Assembly: GCF_003201475.1 (NCBI RefSeq)
Contig: NZ_QJJK01000007.1
Location: 62,001 to 126,000 of the forward strand
DNA: 64,000 nucleotides
DNA from: Chelatococcus asaccharovorans
Lineage (GTDB): Bacteria > Pseudomonadota > Alphaproteobacteria > Rhizobiales > Beijerinckiaceae
Reading direction: 5' to 3'
A model generated the notes under the pieces. It saw only the letters and a list, made by a program, of their open reading frames with translations, made no database searches and was not told the origin of the DNA. The position numbers and the translations under genes were made by a program. Within the stretch, counting starts at the first letter, position 1; every line of letters starts with the position of its first letter. Below are positions 52,866 through 61,045 of this stretch, one piece after another.

Positions 52866-53537
52866 TCAGGCGAAGGCGCAGCCCTTAGCTTGCAGGACCT
52901 TGCCGATGCCGGACAATTCCAGAATATCTCCTCCGGCTTCCAGAGCCTTCATCACCTCGGCCTCCTTGTCCTCGCGCGCGCGGGACTTGGCCGTGACGTC
53001 GGCGATAGTCTCCCATGGCACAACGACAACCCCGTCGTCATCGGCGCTGACGATGTCGCCCGGACGGACGGCAACCCCGCCGATCACGATGGGGTGGTTG
53101 ATGAAACCGAGCGTTTCCTTGACCGTGCCCTTCATGCACAGGCCATAACAAAAAACGTTGAAGCCGCGCGCATGAATGGCGGGCCCGTCACGGACACCCG
53201 CGTCCGTCACAAGGCCGACGATGCCCTTTGCCATGCAGGCGGTCGATAGAACCTCTCCAAAACCACCTTGCTCCGGGTGGTCGCCCGCGCTCACTACGAG
53301 AATGTCGCCAGGGCTTGCAAGCGAGATCGCGGTTATCAGCATCATGTTGTCGCCAGGGTGGCAGCTGACGGTAAAAGCCGGACCGCAAGCGCGCATGCCC
53401 GGATAAATCGGCTTGATGCGTGAAGTCAGCGCGCCGGAACGCCCCTGCGCCTCGTGCAGCGTCGACGGCGGAAACTGCTTGATCCGTTCGACAAGTTCCG
53501 CAGCAGGCCGCTCGAAGTTTCTGATGACGTGAGCCAT
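52866..53537 (-). CDS. RraA-family protein (4-hydroxy-4-methyl-2-oxoglutarate aldolase-like)
   Basis: This 223-residue protein has the RraA/HMG-aldolase fold. The conserved GLVTDAGVRDGPAI segment carries the Arg-Asp pair that binds pyruvate and metal, and GDIVSADDDGVVVVP is a family hallmark. Enzymes of this family cleave 4-hydroxy-2-oxo acids to pyruvate and a second carbonyl compound. The ATG at 53537 follows GGGAGGA. Its position between two LysR genes and near pxpABC and an aminotransferase suggests the substrate derives from a 4-hydroxyglutamate-like compound; that is inference. Confidence 0.88.
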   Translation of the reverse strand: MAHVIRNFERPAAELVERIKQFPPSTLHEAQGRSGALTSRIKPIYPGMRACGPAFTVSCHPGDNMMLITAISLASPGDILVVSAGDHPEQGGFGEVLSTACMAKGIVGLVTDAGVRDGPAIHARGFNVFCYGLCMKGTVKETLGFINHPIVIGGVAVRPGDIVSADDDGVVVVPWETIADVTAKSRAREDKEAEVMKALEAGGDILELSGIGKVLQAKGCAFA

Positions 53538-53688
53538 GGTTCCTCCCAAGGATGGCGCGAATTGATCACACGTCACGCTACTTAGTCAGCCCGACATCCA
53601 GGGGACAAATCCATATTTTCTGATTGAGGTATTGGATTTCGTTATGGGGGGACGCCACGCTGGGGCGTGGCGTCGCGCGCCTTCAGAT

Positions 53689-54639
53689 CTACTCGGCGAG
53701 AAACGCCTCCGGGTCCATGCTGTGAGGCGAAATATCGTCTTTGAACAGCGCGATCGTTTCCAAAAGTATATTGTAGACAGCAAATGCCGCATCCGACAGG
53801 CGAGCATAGTCCGATATGCAGAGCGACATCTGCAAAGACGCAGCAGGCGAATCGATCCGTCGAAGGCCGAGCTGCTCAAAATTCGGCAAGGCTTGCGCGA
53901 CTGTTTTCGGAAGCACCGTCGCGCCCACGCCCGCCATCATTGCAGATGACAATGTCGAGCGGGATTGGATTTCCGCCACGATGCGCAAGCGCTCGCCAAC
54001 TTCAGCGCAAACCCGCTCTATCGCCTGCCGCAGGAACGACTCGCGTGAAGGCAGCATCAAGTCGATCTTTGCCAATTCCTCGGGCCGGATATCTTGCGCC
54101 CATAGCTCGGAGGAGAATATATCGCGTGGTGCAACCAAGTAGAACTCTTCCATCACAAGAGGCTTGTAGTCGAGACCACGCACTGAACGGTCGCCATAAA
54201 GGATGGCTATGTCCATGCTACCTTTGAGCATGAGTTCGCTGAGTGTGACACCAAAGCTGTCGAAGATGTGCAGGATGATACCGGGATGGCGCCGGCGCAG
54301 CTGCGTCAGCAGAGGCGGCCCGAACAAGGTCGCGGAGCTGAGAGGCGCAAGGCCTATGGTTACGTTGCCTGAGAGCTCCTGCTCACTGTCGAGTACGCTG
54401 CGCCGGGCTTCATCGATCTGCCGCTGGATGGATTTCGCATAGCGATAGAGCGTCCGGCCCGCTTCCGTGGGCATGACGCCACGCGTGCTCCTCACGAGTA
54501 GCTGACGCTTGAATTCGGCTTCCAGGCTGGCGATCTGCTGACTCAACGCCGGTTGGGCAACGTTCAAAACCTTAGCTGCGCTCGTCACGCTACCGAGGTC
54601 GACCACCTTCACAAAAGCTTCTAGACGTCGAGTTTCCAA
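53689..54639 (-). CDS. LysR-family regulator B (paralogue of A), TTG start
   Basis: This 316-residue regulator begins METRRLEAFVKVVDLGSVTS and is similar to regulator A over the whole length (ALSQQIASLE, LTEAGRTLYRYAK-like and HIFDSFGVTLSEL segments in both). The TTG at 54639 has a GGAGAAGG ribosome binding site; a GTG at 54654 is an alternative start. It is divergent from the SDR gene at 54839, the head of the biotin-carboxylase block, which it probably regulates. The intergenic region contains a GCTCTAGAGC palindrome (54691-54700). Confidence 0.9.
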   Translation of the reverse strand: METRRLEAFVKVVDLGSVTSAAKVLNVAQPALSQQIASLEAEFKRQLLVRSTRGVMPTEAGRTLYRYAKSIQRQIDEARRSVLDSEQELSGNVTIGLAPLSSATLFGPPLLTQLRRRHPGIILHIFDSFGVTLSELMLKGSMDIAILYGDRSVRGLDYKPLVMEEFYLVAPRDIFSSELWAQDIRPEELAKIDLMLPSRESFLRQAIERVCAEVGERLRIVAEIQSRSTLSSAMMAGVGATVLPKTVAQALPNFEQLGLRRIDSPAASLQMSLCISDYARLSDAAFAVYNILLETIALFKDDISPHSMDPEAFLAE

Positions 54640-54838
54640 TCCGGCCTTCTCCACGCGCAGGCTTAGAAAACGTTATACACCAAACCTATGGCTCTAGAGC
54701 GAAATCTTCTTAGCGCTCGCCGCACGCCGCGTCCTATAGCTATTCGAGGAATTGATATCGAGAGCAATCCCGTCCACTGGCAGGTTCACCGCGCTGTCAC
54801 GGATGGGAAGGCCGGCATATGCACAGGGAGCCGTCGCG

Positions 54839-55597
54839 ATGGCTTTTTCGGATTATCGAACGGCATTGGTGACGGGCGCATCCTCCGGGATCGGCGCCGC
54901 CACCGTACGCCGGCTATGCGCCGAAGGCTTGACGGTTCATGCCGTCGCCCGCAATGCCGAGCGGCTGGAAGAACTGGCAGCCGAGACCGGATGTAAACCG
55001 CATCCGGTGGACGTCGGAGACAGCGCCGCAGTCGAGCGCCTTATCGACGCCATCGAGATCGATGTTCTCGTCAATAATGCCGGCCAGTCACGGCGGGGAA
55101 ACATTCTTGACACCACACCCGAGGATGTCGACGCGCTGGTCGACATCAATCTGCGAGCGGTCCTGCATCTCACGCGCCTCGTCGTGCCGGGGATGGCGCA
55201 GCGCAACCGTGGTCATGTCATCAACATCTCCTCGATTGCCGGGCACTACGCCTTTCCGGGCGGAAACACAGTTTATCACGCGACGAAGGCGGGTGTCCAT
55301 TCGCTGTCGCAGCAGTTGCGGGTTGATCTTTTCGGGAAGAACGTGCGGGTTACGGAAATATCTCCTGCCCGCGTGGAAACAGAAGTCTTTGGTCGACTGC
55401 TCGGGGATCTCGCCGAAGCGAAGCGTCGCTTTTTCGACGATTACGATTCTTTGCAGCCCGAAGATCTTGCCAATGCCATCGCCTTCGTCGTCGATGCACC
55501 CGCCCGCATGAATGTTGCTTTCATGGAGGTTTTGCCCACCCAACAAGTCGTCGGTGGACTGAACTTTGCCCAAAGGAAGACACCGACCACCTCGTGA
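54839..55597 (+). CDS. SDR-family oxidoreductase, copy 2 of the paralogous pair
   Basis: This 252-residue short-chain dehydrogenase begins MAFSDYRTALVTGASSGIGA, has NNAGQS and the catalytic YHATK, and is closely similar throughout to the 41273 protein. The ATG follows CAGGGAG. It opens the second block and is separated from the biotin carrier gene by only 46 bases. The presence of one copy in each block suggests that both blocks handle related substrates. Confidence 0.92.
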   Translation: MAFSDYRTALVTGASSGIGAATVRRLCAEGLTVHAVARNAERLEELAAETGCKPHPVDVGDSAAVERLIDAIEIDVLVNNAGQSRRGNILDTTPEDVDALVDINLRAVLHLTRLVVPGMAQRNRGHVINISSIAGHYAFPGGNTVYHATKAGVHSLSQQLRVDLFGKNVRVTEISPARVETEVFGRLLGDLAEAKRRFFDDYDSLQPEDLANAIAFVVDAPARMNVAFMEVLPTQQVVGGLNFAQRKTPTTS

Positions 55598-55643
55598 CGT
55601 GATCCATTGCCTCTCCGTATCGCCTTTATCGCAGAGACTGTCC

Positions 55644-56132
55644 GTGGACCTTGCCCAAATTGCAGAACTGATTGATCTGGTCTCGCGGTCACGCATCGCG
55701 GAACTTGATGTGAGCCGGGACGGAACCCGCGTCAGAATATGGAGATACGCGTCAGCCGGCGACACGGCTGCCGTCTCACACAGCGCCGAAAGAGCTCGTG
55801 AAAGTGCTCCGGTCACCACCGCCGCGGAGGTCTCATCTGAGCCAGCGCCACAAACGGCGCGCGCGGCCACGGAGACGATCGTCCAGGCGCCCATGCACGG
55901 CATTTTCCACCGCGCATCCGCGCCCGGCGCGGCGCCATTCGCCGAGGTCGGCTCGCCTGTCGAAGCCGGCCAGAAAATCTGCATCATCGAGGCGATGAAG
56001 ACGTTCATCGGTGTGGAGGCGGAGGCCAGCGGAACCGTGCTGGCCGTGCTGGCCGACAATGGTGCGGAGGTCGAGGCCGGGCAGCCGTTGTTTCGCATCG
56101 GCCCGCAGCCGGCGGACGTTGATCGCGTATAG
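55644..56132 (+). CDS. accB: biotin carboxyl carrier protein (AccB-like)
   Basis: This 162-residue carrier has an N-terminal helix (MDLAQIAELIDLVSRSRIAE), an Ala/Pro-rich linker (about residues 45-80) and a biotinyl domain with EAMK at residues 116-119; Lys119 should carry biotin. The family length is about 155, which supports the GTG at 55644; a GTG at 55599 is also in frame. It is followed by the biotin carboxylase gene and, further on, the pxpB/pxpC-like genes, so it probably serves that complex and not the housekeeping acetyl-CoA carboxylase alone. Confidence 0.9.
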   Translation: MDLAQIAELIDLVSRSRIAELDVSRDGTRVRIWRYASAGDTAAVSHSAERARESAPVTTAAEVSSEPAPQTARAATETIVQAPMHGIFHRASAPGAAPFAEVGSPVEAGQKICIIEAMKTFIGVEAEASGTVLAVLADNGAEVEAGQPLFRIGPQPADVDRV

Positions 56133-56201
56133 CCCGATCGCTCCAGGCTGCGGGCAGGATCGGGCCTTGAGAACTGCGAGCCGAATAATGCGAGCCCAAA
56201 G

Positions 56202-57557
56202 ATGTTCGACACAATTCTGATCGCCAATCGCGGGGAGATCGCCCTTCGCATTCAGCGTGCCTGCCGGGCGCTGGGGCTAAAGACTGTTGTGATCCACTCC
56301 GAGGCGGACAGGGACGCACGCTATGTGCAACTGGCGGATCAGGCGCTCTGCATCGGCCCGGCACCGGCTGGCAGGACCTATCTCAATTCCGCCGCTATCC
56401 TGCTCGCCGCAGAGGTCAGCGGCGCCGGGGCCATCCATCCCGGATACGGCTTCCTGTCGGAGAATGCCGCCTTCGCGGACAAGGTGGCCGCGGCGGGGCT
56501 GACCTTCATCGGCCCACCGGCCGATTGCATCCGGACCATGGGCGACAAGGTCGCCGCCAAGCGGGCTATGCGTGGCGCGGGCGTGCCCTGTGTCCCGGGG
56601 CCGGACGGTGCGTTGCCCGATGAGGCGAATGACGTCGCCGACATCGCGCGGGAGATCGGATACCCTGTGATCATCAAGGCAGCCGGCGGCGGCGGTGGGC
56701 GCGGCATGCGGATCGTGCGTCAGGAGTCCGAGCTCGCTGAAGCTCTGCCTTTGACGCGCGAGGAGGCGCGCCAGGCCTTTGGAAATCCCGATGTCTATAT
56801 CGAGAAGTTTCTGGAGAACCCGCGCCACATCGAAATCCAGGTTCTGTGTGACAGCCATGGCAATGCCATCTGGCTGGGTGACCGCGATTGCTCGCTCCAG
56901 CGACGCAACCAGAAAGTCGTGGAGGAAGCGCCAGCACCCGGGATCGATCGCGCGCTCCTGCAACGTGTCGGGGAGACCTGTGTCGAGGCGTGCCGTCGCA
57001 TCGGCTATCGCGGCGCCGGCACATTTGAATTTCTTTACGAGGAAAATGCGTTCTTCTTCATAGAGATGAACACGCGCATCCAGGTCGAGCACCCGGTGAC
57101 CGAGGCGGTGACCGGCATCGATATCGTCAAGGAGCAGATCCGCGTCGCCCAGGGCGAGCGGCTGTCATTTTCCCAGAGGGATATCGCACCCCGGGGGCAC
57201 GCGATCGAGTTTCGCATTAACGCGGAAAACCCCTTCACCTTCGCGCCGTCACCTGGAGTCGCGACGTGCTGGGACGTGCCGGGCGGCATCGGCGTCCGCG
57301 TCGATTCCCACATGGTGGCCGGCGGTAGCGTTCCCCGATACTATGACTCGCTCATCGGCAAGCTGATCGTCCATGGCGGGGATCGCGCGGAGGCTCTCTC
57401 TCGCGCGCGCGTCGCGCTGTCGGAGATGCGCGTCGAGGGCATTGACACGAACCTGCCGCTGCATAAGGCGCTTCTCGACGATCCCGTCTTCCGCCAGGGC
57501 GGCTATGCTATTCATTATCTTGAGCATTGGCTGCGCGACAGGGCAGAGGCAGCCTGA
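56202..57557 (+). CDS. accC: biotin carboxylase (AccC-like)
   Basis: This 451-residue ATP-grasp enzyme carboxylates biotin on the carrier with ATP and bicarbonate. The N terminus is [17 protein letters not shown], the Gly-rich loop is [14 protein letters not shown], and [20 protein letters not shown] carries catalytic residues. Length is normal for AccC. Its stop overlaps the next start (TGATG), coupling it to the PxpB-like gene. The standard partner is an acyl-CoA carboxyltransferase (AccAD), but here the adjacent genes encode the PxpB/PxpC-type carboxyltransferase fold, as in urea carboxylase. Confidence 0.93.
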   Translation: MFDTILIANRGEIALRIQRACRALGLKTVVIHSEADRDARYVQLADQALCIGPAPAGRTYLNSAAILLAAEVSGAGAIHPGYGFLSENAAFADKVAAAGLTFIGPPADCIRTMGDKVAAKRAMRGAGVPCVPGPDGALPDEANDVADIAREIGYPVIIKAAGGGGGRGMRIVRQESELAEALPLTREEARQAFGNPDVYIEKFLENPRHIEIQVLCDSHGNAIWLGDRDCSLQRRNQKVVEEAPAPGIDRALLQRVGETCVEACRRIGYRGAGTFEFLYEENAFFFIEMNTRIQVEHPVTEAVTGIDIVKEQIRVAQGERLSFSQRDIAPRGHAIEFRINAENPFTFAPSPGVATCWDVPGGIGVRVDSHMVAGGSVPRYYDSLIGKLIVHGGDRAEALSRARVALSEMRVEGIDTNLPLHKALLDDPVFRQGGYAIHYLEHWLRDRAEAA

Positions 57558-58216
57558 TGTCCAGCGCCGGCCCCTGCATCAGCCTTCTCGGCACGACGGC
57601 GGTGCTCCTTGAAGCGCCGGGCGCCATGGACCTGCCGACGCAACGGCGGATCTGGAATCTGGCCGCCCTGATCAGTGGCTGGCCGGGCGTGCGCGAAGCC
57701 ATTCCGGGCGTCACCAACCTGATGGTGACCTTCATATCTCCGCCCAGCGCGATCGGCACATTCGTCGACGCGCTCCGCGATGCCTGGGACGAGGCAGGCG
57801 AGACCGAACTTGTCGGGCGCGAGGTCGAGATGGCCGTGACCTATGGCGGCGAGCTCGGTTTCTCGCTCCACGACGTTGCCGAGCACACCGGCCTGTCGAT
57901 CGACGAGGTCGTTGCGCGTCATGCGGCGCCGCTCTACGTGGTCTTCGCCTTGGGCAGCCACCCTGGTTACTGCTACCTCGGCGGCATGGATCCCAGCCTC
58001 ACCGTGCCACGCCGCAGGTCGCCGCTGCAAAGCGTGGCGGGTGGCTCGGTCTCGATCGGCGGATCGCAGACCGGGGTCGCGGCGTCGCCGGGGCCGAGCG
58101 GCTGGCACACCATCGGCCATACGAGATGGACGTTCTTTGACCCGTCCTGGCCCATTCCCGCGGCCCTCGCCCCTGGAGACAGGGTCCGCTTCAAGATCGA
58201 GCGGGTGATCCGTTGA
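57557..58216 (+). CDS. PxpB/KipI-family protein, copy 2
   Basis: This 219-residue protein is a paralogue of the 47881 product: LGTTAVLLEAPGAMDLPTQR at the N terminus, PGVTNLMVTFISPP, VTYGGELGFSLHDVAEHTGL, HPGYCYLGGMDPSLTVPRR and SVSIGGSQTGV. It overlaps both the biotin carboxylase stop and, with its own stop, the PxpC-like start, so the four genes are tightly coupled. No pxpA is present in this block. It probably forms, with the PxpC-like protein, a carboxyltransferase-like heterodimer. Confidence 0.9.
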   Translation: MSSAGPCISLLGTTAVLLEAPGAMDLPTQRRIWNLAALISGWPGVREAIPGVTNLMVTFISPPSAIGTFVDALRDAWDEAGETELVGREVEMAVTYGGELGFSLHDVAEHTGLSIDEVVARHAAPLYVVFALGSHPGYCYLGGMDPSLTVPRRRSPLQSVAGGSVSIGGSQTGVAASPGPSGWHTIGHTRWTFFDPSWPIPAALAPGDRVRFKIERVIR

Positions 58217-59184
58217 TAGAGATCCTGTCCGTGCTCGGCCCTGCCAGCGTGCAGGACCTCGGGCGCGTCGGCCAATACCGATTCGGCGTGGGCACCTCCG
58301 GCGCGATGGACGACATCGCCTTGCGCGCCGGCAATATTCTCCTCGGCAACGACGAGAATGCCGCCGGCGTGGAGATCGCTTTCGCGCCTTTCAAGCTGCG
58401 TTTCAATGCCGATGCGGCCTTCGCATTGACCGGCGCCGACGGTGGCGCCGAGCTCAACGGACGCCTGCTTCCGCCATGGTGGCGGGCATGCGCTCACGCC
58501 GGCGACATCCTGGTCCTCAAGGCCATGTCCCGGGGCGCGCGCAGCTATCTCACCGTTGCCGGCGGCATTGATGTCCCCTTGGTGCTGGGGTCACGCAGCA
58601 CCCAGTTGCGGGGAGAATTCGGCGGCTTTCACGGTCGCGCCCTTCAGCCGGGGGATATCCTGCCCTGCGACCGCTCTGAATCTCCAGATGACGCCGGTGA
58701 ACTGGGGGCCGAGCCGGCGGATATCGCTCTGCGACAGCGGACCCTCGCCTCCGGGGCGCGCCGTATCCGCGTCATCATCGCCGGCGAATATGACCGGTAT
58801 GACGAGGCGGCGCGCCAGTTATTCTGGCACACCGATTGGAGAGTGACGCCCCAGAGCAACCGTTATGGCTACCGGCTGGAAGGGCCGCCCGTCCAGCCGA
58901 TCGTCCCCATCGAGAAGCGATCCCATGGAATCGTGCCCGGTGTCATACAGATCCCGCCCAACGGCCAGCCGATTATCCAGCTGCGGGACGCGCAGACGTC
59001 GGGAGGCTATCCGAAATTCGCGACCGTCGTCGAAGCGGATCTGTGGCGGATAGGCCAGGCGGGCCTCGGCAGCCGGCTCCGCTTCGAGCCGATCTCCCAT
59101 CAGGAGGCGCTGGCGGCGCAGGCCGAGGTCAGCGTTTACCTCGAGAGATTGCGCGCGAGTGTTCGTCTTCAAGGGGAACTGTAG
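58213..59184 (+). CDS. PxpC/KipA-family (biotin-dependent carboxyltransferase fold) protein, copy 2
   Basis: This 323-residue protein is a paralogue of the 48576 product and has the same length: MIEILSVLGPASVQDLGRVG, YRFGVGTSGAMDDIALRAGN and LLGNDENAAGVEI at the N terminus, and GSRSTQLRGEFGGF and GGYPKFATVVEADLWRIGQ later. The TTG start at 58213 overlaps the stop of the PxpB-like gene. The related domain in urea carboxylase transfers carboxyl from biotin to the substrate; the substrate here is unknown. Confidence 0.9.
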   Translation: MIEILSVLGPASVQDLGRVGQYRFGVGTSGAMDDIALRAGNILLGNDENAAGVEIAFAPFKLRFNADAAFALTGADGGAELNGRLLPPWWRACAHAGDILVLKAMSRGARSYLTVAGGIDVPLVLGSRSTQLRGEFGGFHGRALQPGDILPCDRSESPDDAGELGAEPADIALRQRTLASGARRIRVIIAGEYDRYDEAARQLFWHTDWRVTPQSNRYGYRLEGPPVQPIVPIEKRSHGIVPGVIQIPPNGQPIIQLRDAQTSGGYPKFATVVEADLWRIGQAGLGSRLRFEPISHQEALAAQAEVSVYLERLRASVRLQGEL

Positions 59185-59185
59185 A

Positions 59186-59590
59186 ATGGCGTTGAGCATT
59201 CGGGACATCGAGCATCTGGCGATCCTGCTTGAACGGTCCGGCTTGGGCGGGATCGAGATCGAGGACGCCGGACAGCGCCTGAAGATCACCTTGCACCATG
59301 TGGCCTTTTCGGGCACATCGGCCCATTCTCCCATGAATATTGCCACCACGTCGGCAGGGACCGTCGTGAAGGCGGAGGTCGCCGGCATTTACGTGGCGAG
59401 GCATCCGTGGCGGGAGAACCCGTTTGTTCAGCTTGGCCAGGCAGTCACGGAAGGCGAACTCGTCGGCTTGGTGAAGGTTGGCCGAATTTATACGCCGATT
59501 CCGTCGCCGGCGACCGGCTCGGTTGTAGAAATTTTAGTTGAAACCGGAACCGCGATCGGATTTGGAACACCTATAATCACGATAAAGTAG
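59186..59590 (+). CDS. biotin-carrier-like protein lacking the biotin lysine
   Basis: This 134-residue protein has the AccB layout: an N-terminal helix (RDIEHLAILLERSGLGGIEI) and a C-terminal biotinyl/lipoyl-type domain (AEVAGIYVARHP, GQAVTEGELVGLV, GSVVEILVETG, GTPIITI). At the position of EAMK it has KVGR (residues 97-100), so the modified Lys is missing. It may be a structural subunit, a carrier of another kind or a regulator. The ATG at 59186 follows AAGGGGAA. It is the last gene of the block. Confidence 0.85.
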   Translation: MALSIRDIEHLAILLERSGLGGIEIEDAGQRLKITLHHVAFSGTSAHSPMNIATTSAGTVVKAEVAGIYVARHPWRENPFVQLGQAVTEGELVGLVKVGRIYTPIPSPATGSVVEILVETGTAIGFGTPIITIK

Positions 59591-59706
59591 GTCTTATATT
59601 TACTTTTAAGTGCATTTAGATTAATTAAGGGCATTGAGTAGCTAAAATTTACAATTCGTTCGAAACAACAAACCGAAAAACATAGCGTCTGGCATTAGAC
59701 TCAGCT

Positions 59707-59965
59707 TCATTCAACGACACAGGGCGCGTCGATACGATCGTGGCGCAATGCCGCCAGGAAGGTAAGCGTCCGCCATTTGCCGTGCGGAGCCTTGGCGATC
59801 AGCCTGAGGCCGCGCGGAACCCATCCACGCAAAGGCGCCATGTTGGTCTTGCCCCACGTCTCATCTTGGCCCACGTCTCATGAATGAAGACGAGCCGGTG
59901 CGGATCGAGCCGGCCATGATGCTTTCTCCACTGTGCCCGCCGCCGCGCGGCTGCGATACCAATAA
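59707..59965 (-). pseudogene. IS630-family transposase fragment
   Basis: On the minus strand the sequence reads QWRKHHGRLDPHRLVFIHE-TW and then KTNMAPLRGWVPRGLRLIAK, HGKWRTLTFLAALRHDRIDA and PCVVE-stop, which matches the central part of IS630 transposases. A 17-base tandem duplication (59848-59864 and 59865-59881, one mismatch) shifts the frame within the DETW-like motif. The N- and C-terminal parts are missing, as are clear terminal repeats. Confidence 0.8.
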
Positions 59966-60120
59966 CCATCAAGTGCCGGTGCAGTCTCCCGTCCGGCGCG
60001 ACAATTGGGGTGGAGGAGGCATCCGTGCTGCGTGCGTTAGATGATAGCTACGAAGGCATAAAAGAGACGACCGAGCTCCACGCTTTGATCAATATATTCT
60101 ATCTCATGGCTTCACATTGA

Positions 60121-60373
60121 ATACTCCGCTGCGAGCAGTTCTTCGTTACCCTTTACAATCGCCCCTACTGCGCAGCGATGGGGCGCAACGACTCGCTACC
60201 GCGCATCAGGCAAGCGACCTTTGCCTACTGGGAGAGTGCATTTTACGTGAGATACACTAAAGCCGGGCTCATCGCTCATTCCACAGACGGCCCGGTATCA
60301 TTCACGGCGCTTTGGAACCCTTTTAGGCGGTCGGTGGGAGGGTTTCGTCTTCGCAGGCAGCTTTCTCACTTTG
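60121..60373. other. intergenic, no gene seen
   Basis: These 253 bases, with the adjacent AT-rich 59591-59706 and 59966-60120, contain only short unconvincing frames. I see no RNA gene, repeat or regulator site. Confidence 0.5.
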
Positions 60374-60541
60374 TCAAAGCGCGGTGCGGTCTGCTCCCCA
60401 CTTTTCCAATCCTGCGGGCGTGGTTGCCTCCGCGAAGCCTCCCAGGACGCGGCATCCCCCAGCCAATCCCAGCTTCTGCGGGATGACCATGCCGTTATGA
60501 CCGACAAGGCCTATCGCGACAAGCCCGTCGGATTTGCTCAT
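60374..60541 (-). CDS. possible small protein of unknown function
   Basis: A 55-codon frame (MSKSDGLVAIGLVGHNGMVI...) starts at an ATG behind AAGGAG. The composition (Gly/Ala-rich, then GLEKWGADRTAL) is protein-like. It overlaps the end of the broken gene upstream in another frame and may be debris of it. Confidence 0.25.
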   Translation of the reverse strand: MSKSDGLVAIGLVGHNGMVIPQKLGLAGGCRVLGGFAEATTPAGLEKWGADRTAL

Positions 60542-61045
60542 GCTGCTCCTTGAAGCTGTTGATCTCTGGCAGCGCCTCATCGGCCGCCAGCGATCCCTCA
60601 TCGAGCAAACGTGGATCTTTGCCAAGGGCTAAGGCCGCGGCCTCCGCCACTGTCCCGAACGGCATGTCCCGCCATATGGCCACATTGAGCGATGCACCTG
60701 GTCGATTGCAGGGCAACAGTCGGTCGCGAAGCTCTGACGCGGGGGCGGCCGCAACATGGCATAGAGCATAGCAGCGGCGATGACCGCGCCCTCCACCTCA
60801 GCCTGCTCCTCGTCGCTTCACTCCTGCGGGTCTGAGAAAACCGCTGAGCCAGCCAGCGTACGGCCTATTGCATCATCAGGCCGCACGCCTTCAGACAGCT
60901 CACGCACGTGATCTCTCAGTTCGTCGGTGATCCGCGGAAAGCTGAGCTCCAGAAGCTGCTATACATGTGTTCTGCCCGCTAAGCGCGCGTCAGCCGACAG
61001 AGGGATCGGTTCGAGAACGCACGCTTGCTCCAGAAGCGTCAACAC
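60495..61045 (-). pseudogene. broken gene of unknown family downstream of the Ldh2-type gene
   Basis: A minus-strand reading frame begins by overlapping the Ldh2-type stop (GTG TTG ACG) and reads LLEQACVLEPIPLSADARLA, then stops at TAG (60959-60961). It continues as LELSFPRITDELRDHVRELS and TLAGSAVFSDPQE to a TGA (60818-60820), then EEQAEVEGAVIAAAMLYAML. Near 60710 it shifts frame and ends NVAIWRDMPFGTVAEAAALA ... ALPEINSFKEQHEQIRR at 60495. The coherent protein-like text across two stops and a shift indicates decay. I do not recognise the family. Confidence 0.5.

Noticed and set aside
60010-60120. 36-codon plus-strand frame starting at GTG
   Set aside because: It is short, has no family similarity I can see, and lies in debris next to the transposase fossil.
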